The notes beneath the pieces are model-generated. The model searched no databases. It was not told where the DNA came from and saw only the letters and a list, made by a program, of their open reading frames with translations. Shown piece after piece: positions 1 to 7,036 of a stretch of DNA of 9,122 nt (the first letter of the stretch is position 1; each line of letters opens with the position of its first letter). This DNA is from Cyanobacteria bacterium M_surface_7_m2_037 (lineage in GTDB: Bacteria > Cyanobacteriota > Cyanobacteriia > PCC-6307 > Cyanobiaceae): the NCBI GenBank assembly GCA_016882585.1, contig VGPP01000066.1:1-9122 (forward strand). The letters are read 5' to 3'. The position numbers and the translations under genes were made by a program.

Positions 1-527
1 GCGACGGCGCAACAGAGCAGCAGCTGCGGCACAAGCGGGCCAAAGCTGTAGCTGATCAGCAGCTGGGGCAGGGCGCCGTTCCAGCGGCCCACCAGGCCCC
101 CCAGCAGCAGATTGGCCAGGCCGCAGAGCTGCAGCACCAGCAGGCCGAGCATGGCGGCACCGGTGAGGCTGAGCAGGTTGTCCATGCCGTTCTGGCGGGC
201 CAGACGGCCCGTGAGCCAGGCCGCCGGCAGGAAGCCGGCGATGTAGCCAAAGCCGGGATCGAGCAGGTAGTTCACCCCGCCACCGGCTTGGAACACCGGC
301 AGTTGGAACAGTCCCAGGCTGATGTAGGCCACGCCCGCCAACATGGCGGACCGGGCACCGCAGACCAGCGCGGTGAGCAGCAGCGCAGGCACCTGCAGGG
401 TGATCGGCAGGGCGATCAGGCTGAAGCCACTGGGCCCAACGGCAGGCAGGGCTGCCTGCACCAAGCCCCCACACACAATCAGTAGGAGACCGGCGAGGGC
501 ACCGCTCCAGTTGGTGAGGGCTCGCAC
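1..527 (-). CDS. bioY: BioY family biotin transporter, substrate-binding S component (partial, C-terminus outside window)
   Basis: BioY is the membrane S component that binds biotin for ECF-type uptake, alone or with an EcfA/EcfT module. Reading the minus strand from a GTG at 527 gives 175 uninterrupted residues that run off the left edge. The protein is very hydrophobic, with about five visible membrane segments. It carries the BioY family pattern in order: ITLQVP (about residues 42-47), a G-A-R turn and LGLFQLPVF (71-79), AGGGVNYLLDPGFGYIAGF (81-99), then further hydrophobic helices. BioY proteins are usually near 190 residues, so only a short tail is missing. The frame stays open further upstream but offers no ATG, GTG or TTG nearby. 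GTG at 527 is therefore the best start, although no clear Shine-Dalgarno precedes it. The gene is divergent from sipA with a 63 bp gap. No ECF ATPase genes are seen nearby. Family assignment is firm; biotin as substrate is inferred from the family. Confidence 0.88.
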   Translation of the reverse strand, partial: MRALTNWSGALAGLLLIVCGGLVQAALPAVGPSGFSLIALPITLQVPALLLTALVCGARSAMLAGVAYISLGLFQLPVFQAGGGVNYLLDPGFGYIAGFLPAAWLTGRLARQNGMDNLLSLTGAAMLGLLVLQLCGLANLLLGGLVGRWNGALPQLLISYSFGPLVPQLLLCCAV

Positions 528-590
528 GAAGGGCCGGTCGCTCGCCCCATCCTGCAGGAGAGTGGTGGTCTTGCAAGCGATTGTGTCGCC

Positions 591-830
591 ATGACCGAGC
601 CCGCATCGCCGGCCGTGCCCTTCGCTGTGGGCAGCCGCGTTCGCCTGCGCGAGCTGCCCGCGTATCTGAAAAGCGCCGATCCGATGCCGATGCTGCGTCC
701 GCCCGATCTGGTGGATGCGCAGGAGGAGGGCGAGGTGGTGGGCATACGGGCTCTGGAGCAGTTGGCGGTGCGCTTTCGCCGCGGCACATTTCTGCTGGAG
801 GCCCGTCAGCTGGAGGCCGTCAACTCCTGA
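591..830 (+). CDS. sipA: SipA-like small regulatory protein (DUF3148), partner of histidine kinase NblS
   Basis: This 79-residue protein matches the small cyanobacterial SipA/Ssl3451 (DUF3148) family. It has FAVGSRVRL near residues 11-19, the distinctive stretch AYLKSADPMPMLRPPDLV (24-41), then EEGEVVGI and AVRFRRGTFLLEARQLEAV. The length and SH3-like all-beta appearance fit the family. In Synechococcus elongatus and Synechocystis, SipA binds the essential histidine kinase NblS/Hik33 and stimulates its autophosphorylation, acting in the light- and nutrient-stress pathway. Some databases instead give this family an NADH-dehydrogenase-assembly label. The start is the ATG at 591. Its stop (828-830) lies inside the oppositely oriented M16 gene, so the two reading frames overlap tail to tail by 11 bp with no room for a conventional terminator between them. 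The function here is transferred from the family; nblS is not in the window. Confidence 0.85.
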   Translation: MTEPASPAVPFAVGSRVRLRELPAYLKSADPMPMLRPPDLVDAQEEGEVVGIRALEQLAVRFRRGTFLLEARQLEAVNS

Positions 831-2100
831 GGCTGTGGCGTTGCCACACCGCCTCTGCCTCCTGCAGGGCCTCTGAAGGGCCGCACAGGCTCAGGCTGGG
901 CTGGGCGAGCAGCTCCCGCGCCGCCTCCAGCAGCTGCTCGGGCGTGAGCTCGGCGGCTTCGCGCAGGCTGCGATCGGCGAAATCAAAGGGCAGGCCATGG
1001 CCCAGCACGAGGGCATGGCGATCGGCGATCTGGCTGCTGGTTTGCCGTCCCAGGGCCTCCTGGCCGCGGAACTTGGCCAGGGCCAGCTCCAGATCGGCGG
1101 CGCTGATTGCCTGATCCAGCAGCCGCTGCCATTCGCTCAGCAGCTCGCGGGTGGCTTCCGCTGCCCGATCACTGCTGGTGGAGAGATGGAACACAAAGGG
1201 CGCATCCCCCAGCCGGGCCGGGTAGTGAACGCCTACGTCGTACGCGAGGCCGTGCTCCTCCCGCAGCGCCACGAACAGCCGGCTCGACATGCCCACCCCC
1301 AGGTGGCAGTGCAGCAGCCGCAGCGCCAGGGCGTGGGCTGCCCCAAGGGGAGTGGTGCTGGCGCCGAGCATCAGCACCAGTTGCTCGGTGTCGTCGTTGC
1401 TGCAGGCCAGCTGCGCCTGCTTCAGGCCGGTTGGGCCGGCCTTGCGCTCAGGAGCACAGCAGGGCCAGGCCTCACCGCCCAGGCCTGAGAGCAGCCAGCT
1501 CTCGGCTTCGGCGGGCAGTTCACCCGCCAGCACGAGCACGGCGCCTGAGCGGCCATAGCCGCGCGCCAGCTGCTCGAGGTCTGGCCGGCTGATGGTTTTG
1601 AGGTCGGCCTCAACCCCCAGGGCATCGTGGCCGTAAGGCCCATTGCCATAGAGCAGGCCGCGCAGCTGATCGTGGGCCAGCTGGAACGGGTCTTCCTTCT
1701 GCCGCTGCAGCGTTTGCAGGTTGAGCTGGCGCTCCAAGTCGATCTGATCGTCCACCAGCCAGGGCCGGCGCACCATCTGAAGCAGCAGCGGCAACAAGGC
1801 CTCGGCATCGCTGCTGGCGCACTTGAGGCTGATCAAGGTGCCGTCTTCCGCGGCTTCACAGCGCAACCCGGCCCCGCACCCCTCCACCAGATCGGCCAGG
1901 GCATTACCGCTGAGCTCGCCGCAGCCGCGGCTCAACACTCCGGCCAGCAGCTGGGCGCCGCCACGCTGCCCGCTGGGATCACTGCTGCTGCCCCCCCGCA
2001 GCCACAACTTGGCTGAAAGGATGCCGGCCCCGGGCCGATCGATCAGCCAGAGCGGGCATCCGCCTGGCAGCACTCGCTGCTGCACCGCGCTTTCCCTCAT
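820..2100 (-). CDS. M16B peptidase-like subunit lacking the zinc motif (probable substrate-binding partner)
   Basis: This 426-residue protein has the two-domain fold order of M16B (mitochondrial-processing-peptidase-like) proteins: a peptidase-M16-like N-terminal half and an inactive C-terminal half. Where active members carry HxxEH, this one reads GGAQLLAGVLSRGC (residues 47-60). Aligned to the neighbouring protein, the two His and the Glu are replaced by Gln50, Gly54 and Ala53, so it cannot bind catalytic zinc in the usual way. The C-terminal domain keeps MSSRLFVALREEHGLAYDV (271-289), with Arg280 and Tyr287. This is the Arg-x6-Tyr pair that contacts the substrate backbone in M16B heterodimers. 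No signal peptide is visible, so it is probably cytoplasmic. It starts at ATG 2100, overlapping the upstream gene by four bases (ATGA), which implies translational coupling and balanced synthesis. The physiological substrate is unknown. Confidence 0.88.
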   Translation of the reverse strand: MRESAVQQRVLPGGCPLWLIDRPGAGILSAKLWLRGGSSSDPSGQRGGAQLLAGVLSRGCGELSGNALADLVEGCGAGLRCEAAEDGTLISLKCASSDAEALLPLLLQMVRRPWLVDDQIDLERQLNLQTLQRQKEDPFQLAHDQLRGLLYGNGPYGHDALGVEADLKTISRPDLEQLARGYGRSGAVLVLAGELPAEAESWLLSGLGGEAWPCCAPERKAGPTGLKQAQLACSNDDTEQLVLMLGASTTPLGAAHALALRLLHCHLGVGMSSRLFVALREEHGLAYDVGVHYPARLGDAPFVFHLSTSSDRAAEATRELLSEWQRLLDQAISAADLELALAKFRGQEALGRQTSSQIADRHALVLGHGLPFDFADRSLREAAELTPEQLLEAARELLAQPSLSLCGPSEALQEAEAVWQRHSLRS

Positions 2101-3362
2101 GCCGGCACCGCCTGCAGGCAGAAGGCCCGATCGGGATGCAGCAATGGGATCACTTCACGGCTGAGCCGCTCGCTGCTCCACCCCTCCAGCCATTCCAGCG
2201 GGCGCTGCAGGTTGTGGTGCCTGCCCCACAACTGGCTGTTGCCCACCATCGCCGCCACCGAGCCAGCCACCTCCAGGCTGAAGCGGTAGCCATTGCCCAC
2301 CAGGCGTTTGGCCCGCTCCAGCTCCGCCGGCTTGGGCGCCTGCTCGATCAATTCCAGCAACACCTGGTGCACCTGCTGCTCCACGGCCGGCAGCTGCTCG
2401 GGGTCGCACACCGCTTCCAGCAGCACCAGGCAGCCCGATTCGAGCACGTTGAGATCGAGATCGATGCTTTCCACCAGGCGCAGGCGTTCGCGCAGCTGCT
2501 CCACCAGCCGGCTGCGCCGACCCTCCGCCAACAGGGTGGTGAGCAGATCACCGCCCATCACGCTGTCTTGATCGGCGGCACCCGGCAGCTGCCAGGCCAT
2601 CAGCAGCCTGGCCGCCTCCAGCCGCGCCAGTTCGATCCGATCGCGGCCCGGCTTGAGCTGCAACTCGGGCACGGCCGCCAGCGGCTCCGAGGGCTTGAGC
2701 GCAGCCAGGGGGGATTGGTTCAGCCGCGCTTCCAGCTCCAGCCCAGCCAGGGGGCCCGCAACAGAGAGGCAGCAGCGATCAGCGCGGTAGTGCCGCCAGT
2801 GGAAGGCGGCCATGGCTTCGGGGGTGTGGGCCTCCAGCGCCTCGCGCCGCCCCAGGATCGGCAGTCCGTAGGCATGGTTGCCGCAGGCCTGGCGCAGCAG
2901 CTCTTGAAAGGCCACCTCCTCCGGTTGGTCTTCGCTTTGGGCCAGCTCTTCGAGCACCACCTGGCGCTCCATGGCGAAGTCGCCGGCATCGAGGCGGGGT
3001 TGCAGCACCAGATCCAGCAGCAACTCCAGTGCCTCCGGTGCCGCCTGAGGCGGGATCAGCACGTGGTAATGGACATCATCGAAACCGGTGGCGGCATTGC
3101 TGTTGCCGCCCAGGGCTTCCACCTTCAGGTCGAACTCACCGGCGTCAAGCTGCTCACTGCCCTTGAACACCATGTGCTCGAGGAAGTGCGCCAAGCCCGA
3201 TTCAGGCTCGCTTTCACAGGCGCTACCGGCGCGGCACCAGAGATCGAGGCACACCACGGGCGCCTCGGGCAACGCGATCTGCACCAGGCCAACGCCGTTC
3301 TCGAGTTGGTGGCGCCGCGGGTCCGGCAGGGGCGGGGTCGATAGACCGGGCGACGCGGGCAA
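2097..3362 (-). CDS. M16B zinc-peptidase catalytic subunit (processing-peptidase-like)
   Basis: This 421-residue protein is an M16 family metallopeptidase. GLAHFLEHMVFKGS contains the inverted zinc motif H59-x-x-E62-H63. A downstream acidic pair in ERQVVLEELAQSED (Glu138/Glu139) sits about 76 residues on, as expected for the third zinc ligand. A GGNSNAATGFDDVHYHV stretch (85-101) is also typical of the family. Its C-terminal half has RSRLVEQLRERLRLVESI, but at the place of the conserved substrate-binding Tyr it has a different residue, so this subunit supplies zinc but not the Arg/Tyr pair. The only workable start in frame is TTG at 3362; an in-frame stop lies at 3399-3401, and the next candidates would delete conserved sequence. 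No signal peptide is visible. It is the first gene of a two-gene operon whose second member is the complementary M16 subunit. Such pairs degrade or process peptides; the substrate is not evident here. Confidence 0.92.
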   Translation of the reverse strand: MPASPGLSTPPLPDPRRHQLENGVGLVQIALPEAPVVCLDLWCRAGSACESEPESGLAHFLEHMVFKGSEQLDAGEFDLKVEALGGNSNAATGFDDVHYHVLIPPQAAPEALELLLDLVLQPRLDAGDFAMERQVVLEELAQSEDQPEEVAFQELLRQACGNHAYGLPILGRREALEAHTPEAMAAFHWRHYRADRCCLSVAGPLAGLELEARLNQSPLAALKPSEPLAAVPELQLKPGRDRIELARLEAARLLMAWQLPGAADQDSVMGGDLLTTLLAEGRRSRLVEQLRERLRLVESIDLDLNVLESGCLVLLEAVCDPEQLPAVEQQVHQVLLELIEQAPKPAELERAKRLVGNGYRFSLEVAGSVAAMVGNSQLWGRHHNLQRPLEWLEGWSSERLSREVIPLLHPDRAFCLQAVPA

Positions 3363-3394
3363 CGGATCGAGCGCTGTGTCTGAACCCTCATTCT

Positions 3395-3412
3395 GCTGTC
3401 AGGATCGGCAGC
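3395..3412. promoter_or_regulatory. Inverted repeat in the divergent gap between the M16 operon and pcyA (possible operator)
   Basis: GCTGTC (3395-3400) and GGCAGC (3407-3412) can pair over six positions with one G-T wobble across a 6-base spacer. The repeat sits in the 69 bp gap that must hold both divergent promoters. The gap contains no TA dinucleotide, so no TANNNT-type -10 element can be drawn on either strand. The repeat could be an operator or chance in GC-rich DNA. I do not recognise it as a known cyanobacterial regulator site. Confidence 0.25.
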
Positions 3413-3431
3413 CTGTTTCCCAGGAACCCCG

Positions 3432-4163
3432 ATGAGTTCAGCCGCCTTGGGAATTCATCCGCTGGTGGATGCACTGGCCGATCAGATTCGTCAAAGCTGG
3501 GATCAGCTGCCTGGCCTGCAGCCGTTGGCTGTGGACCCGGAGCTGGAGGCGATCAGCGGCAGCCTCGATGGCGAAGCGCTGTTCATCCGCAATGAGCTGC
3601 GCCAGTGCCAGGGGCTGCGCAAACTCCACCTCGAAACGGCTCGGCTGGGCGCTGGCCTGCAGATCCTGCACTGCGTGTATTTCCCCGACCCCCGCTACGA
3701 CCTACCGGTGTTCGGTGCCGACATCGTGGCGGGCCGCGGTGTGGTGTCGGCCGCGATCGTGGATCTCTCGCCGGTCACCGGTGCGCTGCCTGATGCCGTG
3801 GCTCAGGGGTTGGCGGCGTTGCCCCAGCGCAGCTTCAGCCAGGAGCGCGAGCTGCCGGAGTGGGGCACGATCTTCTCTCCCTATGTGCGCTTTGTGCGGC
3901 CAGCCGATCAGGAGGAGGAACAGCAGTTCATCGGTGTTGTGGGCGACTTTCTGCAGGTGCTCAGCGCTGCCTGCCGGGCTGCACAACCGCAGCCGATCGA
4001 CCACCCGGATACCGTGAAACGACACGAAGGGCAGCTCTCCTATTGCCGGCAGCAGAAGCGCAACGACAAGACCCGGCGAGTGCTGGAGAAGGCGTTCAAT
4101 CCAGCCTGGGCCGATCGCTACATCGAGGAGCTGCTCTTCGACGATCCGCTGCCTCTGGCCTGA
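3432..4163 (+). CDS. pcyA: Phycocyanobilin:ferredoxin oxidoreductase
   Basis: PcyA reduces biliverdin IXalpha to phycocyanobilin in two two-electron steps using ferredoxin, making the chromophore of phycobiliproteins and cyanobacterial phytochromes. The 243-residue product follows Synechocystis PcyA (about 248 residues) end to end as I recall that sequence. GLRKLHLETARLG carries Glu68, GLQILHCVYFPDPRYDLPVFGADIVAG carries His80 and Asp97, and the C-terminus has YCRQQKRNDKTRRVLEKAFNPAWADRYI. These residues correspond to catalytic Glu76, His88 and Asp105 with a constant offset of eight. Every expected active-site position is present, so the enzyme should work. The start is ATG 3432, preceded by AGGAA at 3422-3426. 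Its TGA shares a base with the ATG of devB (TGATG), implying coupled translation with the exporter genes. Its presence indicates an organism that makes phycobilisomes. Soluble, cytoplasmic. Confidence 0.97.
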   Translation: MSSAALGIHPLVDALADQIRQSWDQLPGLQPLAVDPELEAISGSLDGEALFIRNELRQCQGLRKLHLETARLGAGLQILHCVYFPDPRYDLPVFGADIVAGRGVVSAAIVDLSPVTGALPDAVAQGLAALPQRSFSQERELPEWGTIFSPYVRFVRPADQEEEQQFIGVVGDFLQVLSAACRAAQPQPIDHPDTVKRHEGQLSYCRQQKRNDKTRRVLEKAFNPAWADRYIEELLFDDPLPLA

Positions 4164-5059
4164 TGCGTCGCCCTTGGCTGATTGCGGGCAGCGCCCTGTT
4201 GGTAGTGGTGCTGGCTGTGGCGGTATCCCGACGCTCCCAGCCCAAACCACCCGCTCCCATTCCGGCTGCCGCAACCGCTCCGCGACTGGAGGCGGTGTCG
4301 GCGCTCGGCACCCTGCAGCCCGCCGGTGACGTGCGTCGTTTGGCGGCTCCCTCCAGTGCCATGGGGGGCAGCCCGCGGCTGCTGAGCCTGGCGGTGGAAG
4401 AGGGCCAGCGGGTGCAGAAGGGAGAACTGCTGGCCACCTTCGATAGCCGCCCGAAATTGGTGGCCGATCTGGCCGCCCTGCAGGCCCGGATCGCCAGCCT
4501 GCAGGTGCAGATCCGCCTGCAGGGTCGTGAGATTGAGCGCTACCAGAGCGCGGCTAACTCCGGTGCCGCGGCCATGGTGCTGCTGGAAGAGAAAAAAGAT
4601 GAGCTGGTGAAGCTTCAGGGCCAGCTGCGCGAAGCCGTGGCCCAGCGCAAGGGTCTGCAGGTGGATCTGGCCGACAGCGAACTGCGCGCTCCCCTGGCGG
4701 GCACGGTGCTCAAGATTCACAGCCGCCCGGGTGAACGCCCCGCCAACGACGGCGTGCTCGAGCTGGGTGCCGGCGATCAGATGGAAGCGGTGGCGGAGGT
4801 GTACGAGAGCGATATCAACCGCGTGAAGCTGGGGCAGGTGGTGTCGCTGGTGAGTGAAAACGGCGGCTTCAAGGGCAGTCTCCAGGCACGGGTGATTCGC
4901 ATTTCACCGCAGGTGCGCCAGCGCGCGGTGCTCTCCACCGATCCCACCGGTGATGCCGATGCGCGCGTGGTGGAAGTGCGCCTCGCCCTGGATCCGGCTG
5001 ATGCGGGCAAGGTGCGCGATCTGGCCGGGCTGAAGGTGATCGCGCGCTTTACGCCGTGA
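4163..5059 (+). CDS. devB: DevB-type membrane fusion protein of an ABC exporter (HlyD family)
   Basis: This 298-residue protein has one N-terminal membrane anchor (about residues 5-22), a Pro/Ala-rich linker, and a split lipoyl domain. The first lipoyl half is LLSLAVEEGQRVQKGELLATF (73-93) and the second is LADSELRAPLAGTVLKIHSRPGE (169-191). Between them, about residues 97-170 form a Lys/Glu/Gln-rich coiled-coil hairpin. A beta-barrel and the DevB-typical tail DARVVEVRLALDPADAGKVRDLAGLKV (265-291) follow. Membrane fusion proteins of this kind link an inner-membrane ABC pump to an outer-membrane TolC-like channel. The frame is open further upstream, but the start is placed at ATG 4163. That start gives a clean anchor and overlaps the pcyA stop. 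The hairpin is short compared with Anabaena DevB (about 470 residues in total). The stop overlaps the devC GTG. The family call is firm; the exported substrate is unknown. Anabaena DevBCA exports heterocyst glycolipids, which a unicellular species would not need. Confidence 0.92.
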   Translation: MRRPWLIAGSALLVVVLAVAVSRRSQPKPPAPIPAAATAPRLEAVSALGTLQPAGDVRRLAAPSSAMGGSPRLLSLAVEEGQRVQKGELLATFDSRPKLVADLAALQARIASLQVQIRLQGREIERYQSAANSGAAAMVLLEEKKDELVKLQGQLREAVAQRKGLQVDLADSELRAPLAGTVLKIHSRPGERPANDGVLELGAGDQMEAVAEVYESDINRVKLGQVVSLVSENGGFKGSLQARVIRISPQVRQRAVLSTDPTGDADARVVEVRLALDPADAGKVRDLAGLKVIARFTP

Positions 5060-6273
5060 GTCTGGAGCCTGTGCGCGAACTGCTGCACCGAGTTCAAGGC
5101 TGGCTGGCCGGCCTCTGGCAGCGCCGCGGCATCCCGCTGTCGCTGCTGTTGCTCACCCGGCAGCCCGTGCGGTTGGCGGTGGCACTGGCTGGCATCAGCT
5201 TCGCCGGAATCCTGATGTTCATGCAGCTGGGGTTCCGCGATGGCCTGTTTGACGCCAGCGTCACCATCCACCGGCTGTTTGATGCCGATCTGGTGCTGAT
5301 CAGCCCGCGCTCCACCAGCTCGGTGAGCATGGCGGGCTTCCCCAAGCGGCGCCTGGTGCAGGCCATGGCTGCACCGGAGGTGGAAGGGATCACGCCGGTG
5401 CACTGGAACCTGCTGCTCTGGCGGAATCCCGAAACCCGTGGCACCCGCTCGATCCTCACCCTGGGGTTCGAGCCCAACGATCCCCTGTTCACCGATCCGA
5501 GCCTGGCGCCGAAAGCGCGGCTGCTCACCCAGAAGGGCCGTGTGCTGTTTGATGAGCAGTCACGGCCGGAATTCGGCCCGGTGGCCAGCTGGTTTAAGGC
5601 CGGCCGCACCGTGGAGAGTGAGATCGCCGGAAAACGGGTGCGGGTGGCCGGGTTGGTGGGCTTGGGCACCTCCTTTGGCGCCGACGGCAACCTGCTCACC
5701 AGCTCCGAAACCTTCCTCGAGCTGCTGCCCAACACCCCCCCGGGCAGCATCGAAGTGGGGCTGATCCGTTTGAACCCAGGCAGTGATCCCGCAGCGGTGG
5801 CAGAGCGGCTTCAGGCCCAGCTGCCCAGTGATGTGACCGTGCTCACCAAGCAGGGCTTCATCGACTTCGAGCAGAACTACTGGCGCACCAGCACCTCCAT
5901 CGGCTTCATCTTCACCTTGGGGGCCGCCATGGGCTTTGTGGTGGGCTGTGTGATCGTGTACCAGGTGCTGTATTCCGATGTGAGCGATCACCTGCCGGAA
6001 TACGCCACCTTGATGGCGATGGGATACAACCTGATTAGCCTGCTGGGTGTGGTGGCCCGCGAAGGCCTGCTGCTGGCGGCTTTTGGCTATCTGCCCGCCT
6101 ATGCCGCCGGCCAGGGGCTGTATCTGCTGGTGCGCAATGCCACCCAGCTGCCGGTGTACATGGACACCACCCGCGCGGTGACGGTGTTCACCATGATTCT
6201 GGTGATGTGCATGGCCTCCGCTGGCTTGGCCATGCGGCGCCTGGCGGATGCCGATCCTGCGGAGATCTTCTGA
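5056..6273 (+). CDS. devC: DevC-type ABC exporter permease
   Basis: This 405-residue inner-membrane permease has the MacB/FtsX-like layout. A first membrane helix (about residues 38-58, VRLAVALAGISFAGILMFMQLGF) is followed by a large periplasmic domain (about 60-280) containing GRVLFDEQSRPEFGPV. Three C-terminal helices come at roughly 282-304, 329-355 and 374-396, and the protein ends in ADADPAEIF. LAGISFAGILMFMQLGFRDGLFDASV near the N-terminus is a strong DevC signature. It should pair with the DevA ATPase and the DevB adaptor to drive export across the envelope. The start is GTG 5056, which overlaps the devB stop by four bases (GTGA). This gives the conserved MSLEP... N-terminus and leaves no intergenic gap. 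No truncation is seen. I see no TolC-like outer-membrane partner gene in the window. Confidence 0.94.
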   Translation: MSLEPVRELLHRVQGWLAGLWQRRGIPLSLLLLTRQPVRLAVALAGISFAGILMFMQLGFRDGLFDASVTIHRLFDADLVLISPRSTSSVSMAGFPKRRLVQAMAAPEVEGITPVHWNLLLWRNPETRGTRSILTLGFEPNDPLFTDPSLAPKARLLTQKGRVLFDEQSRPEFGPVASWFKAGRTVESEIAGKRVRVAGLVGLGTSFGADGNLLTSSETFLELLPNTPPGSIEVGLIRLNPGSDPAAVAERLQAQLPSDVTVLTKQGFIDFEQNYWRTSTSIGFIFTLGAAMGFVVGCVIVYQVLYSDVSDHLPEYATLMAMGYNLISLLGVVAREGLLLAAFGYLPAYAAGQGLYLLVRNATQLPVYMDTTRAVTVFTMILVMCMASAGLAMRRLADADPAEIF

Positions 6274-6278
6274 CCACC

Positions 6279-6989
6279 ATGGCTGCTGCCGCTGCGATTG
6301 ATCTCCACGACCTCTGCCACTGGTATGGCAGCGGCAGCATGCGTCGCCAGGTGCTGCAGGGCGTGAACCTGCAGGTGGAGGCCGGTGAGGTGGTGCTGCT
6401 CACCGGCCCCTCCGGCTGCGGCAAAACCACCCTGCTCACCCTTGTGGGTGCCCTGCGCCAGGTGCAGCAGGGAACGGTGCGGGTGTTGGGGCAGAGCTTG
6501 GAGGGGGCCAGCCGCGGCGAACGCCAGCAGCTGCGGCGCTCCATCGGGATGATTTTCCAGGGCCACAATCTGCTGCGCTGCCTCACCGCGGAGCAGAACG
6601 TGCAGATGGGATCGGATCTGCTGCCGGGTTTCAGCTACAGGGCCCGCCGTGATCAGGCGCGCGAGTGGCTGCGAGCGGTGGGCCTGGGTGATCAACTCAA
6701 CAAATTGCCCCACGATCTTTCGGGCGGTCAGAAGCAACGGGTGGCCATCGCCCGCGCCCTGGCGGCGCAACCGCGCCTGCTGCTGGCGGATGAACCCACC
6801 GCGGCGCTGGATTCGAAAACCGGCCGCGAAGTGGTGGAGCTGCTGCAGAGGCTGGCCCGCGAGCAGGGATGTGCGGTGCTGATGGTCACCCACGACCCCC
6901 GCATCCTGGATATCGCGGATCGCCTGGTGCGGATGGAGGATGGCCGGCTCAGCGAGGCCGAAGCGATGGCGCAAAGCACCAGAGGCTGA
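6279..6989 (+). CDS. devA: DevA-type ABC exporter ATP-binding protein
   Basis: This 236-residue ABC ATPase has all nucleotide-binding motifs intact: Walker A GPSGCGKTT (43-51), Q-loop Gln94 in MIFQGHNLL, signature LSGGQ (147-151), Walker B LLLADEP (167-173) with Glu172 as catalytic base, D-loop AALD, and switch His205 in VTHD. The stretch LLRCLTAEQNVQMGSDL after the Q-loop is the version typical of DevA/LolD/MacB-type exporters. It powers the DevBC complex on the cytoplasmic side of the membrane. The frame is open further upstream inside devC. ATG 6279, five bases after the devC stop, is preferred because it begins just before the first conserved strand (IDLHDLCHWYG). The B-C-A order is the same as in Anabaena. 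I see no terminator directly after it, so the transcript may continue into the small downstream gene. Confidence 0.94.
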   Translation: MAAAAAIDLHDLCHWYGSGSMRRQVLQGVNLQVEAGEVVLLTGPSGCGKTTLLTLVGALRQVQQGTVRVLGQSLEGASRGERQQLRRSIGMIFQGHNLLRCLTAEQNVQMGSDLLPGFSYRARRDQAREWLRAVGLGDQLNKLPHDLSGGQKQRVAIARALAAQPRLLLADEPTAALDSKTGREVVELLQRLAREQGCAVLMVTHDPRILDIADRLVRMEDGRLSEAEAMAQSTRG

Positions 6990-7000
6990 ACCCCATTCAG

Positions 7001-7006
7001 TAGTGT
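7001..7006 (+). promoter_or_regulatory. Possible -10 element for the small basic protein gene
   Basis: TAGTGT fits the TANNNT pattern and lies 30 bases upstream of the ATG at 7037, in the 47 bp gap after devA. No convincing -35 hexamer is present about 17 bases further up, which is common in picocyanobacterial promoters. This is a weak, composition-based call. Confidence 0.3.
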
Positions 7007-7036
7007 GGTGTTTACTCCAAAGTTCCAGCCGTCTCG

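Noticed and set aside
479..787. 102-residue minus-strand frame covering the bioY start and sipA
   Set aside because: It overlaps both the bioY N-terminus in another frame and all of the central part of sipA. Its composition is Arg/Ser/Pro-rich without motifs, whereas both overlapped genes match known families.
2136..3344. 402-residue open frame on the plus strand, antisense to the catalytic M16 gene
   Set aside because: It is a shadow of GC-rich codon use. The translation is His/Gln/Leu-rich with no recognisable domain, while the opposite strand encodes a clear M16 protein with intact motifs.
3860..4162. N-terminal extension of devB back to an ATG at 3860
   Set aside because: The extra 101 residues lie inside pcyA in another frame and look like shadow sequence. 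ATG 4163 gives a proper membrane anchor and overlaps the pcyA stop.
6207..6278. Extension of devA back to an ATG at 6207
   Set aside because: The 24 extra residues overlap the devC C-terminus and precede the normal first strand of the ATPase. ATG 6279 fits family length.
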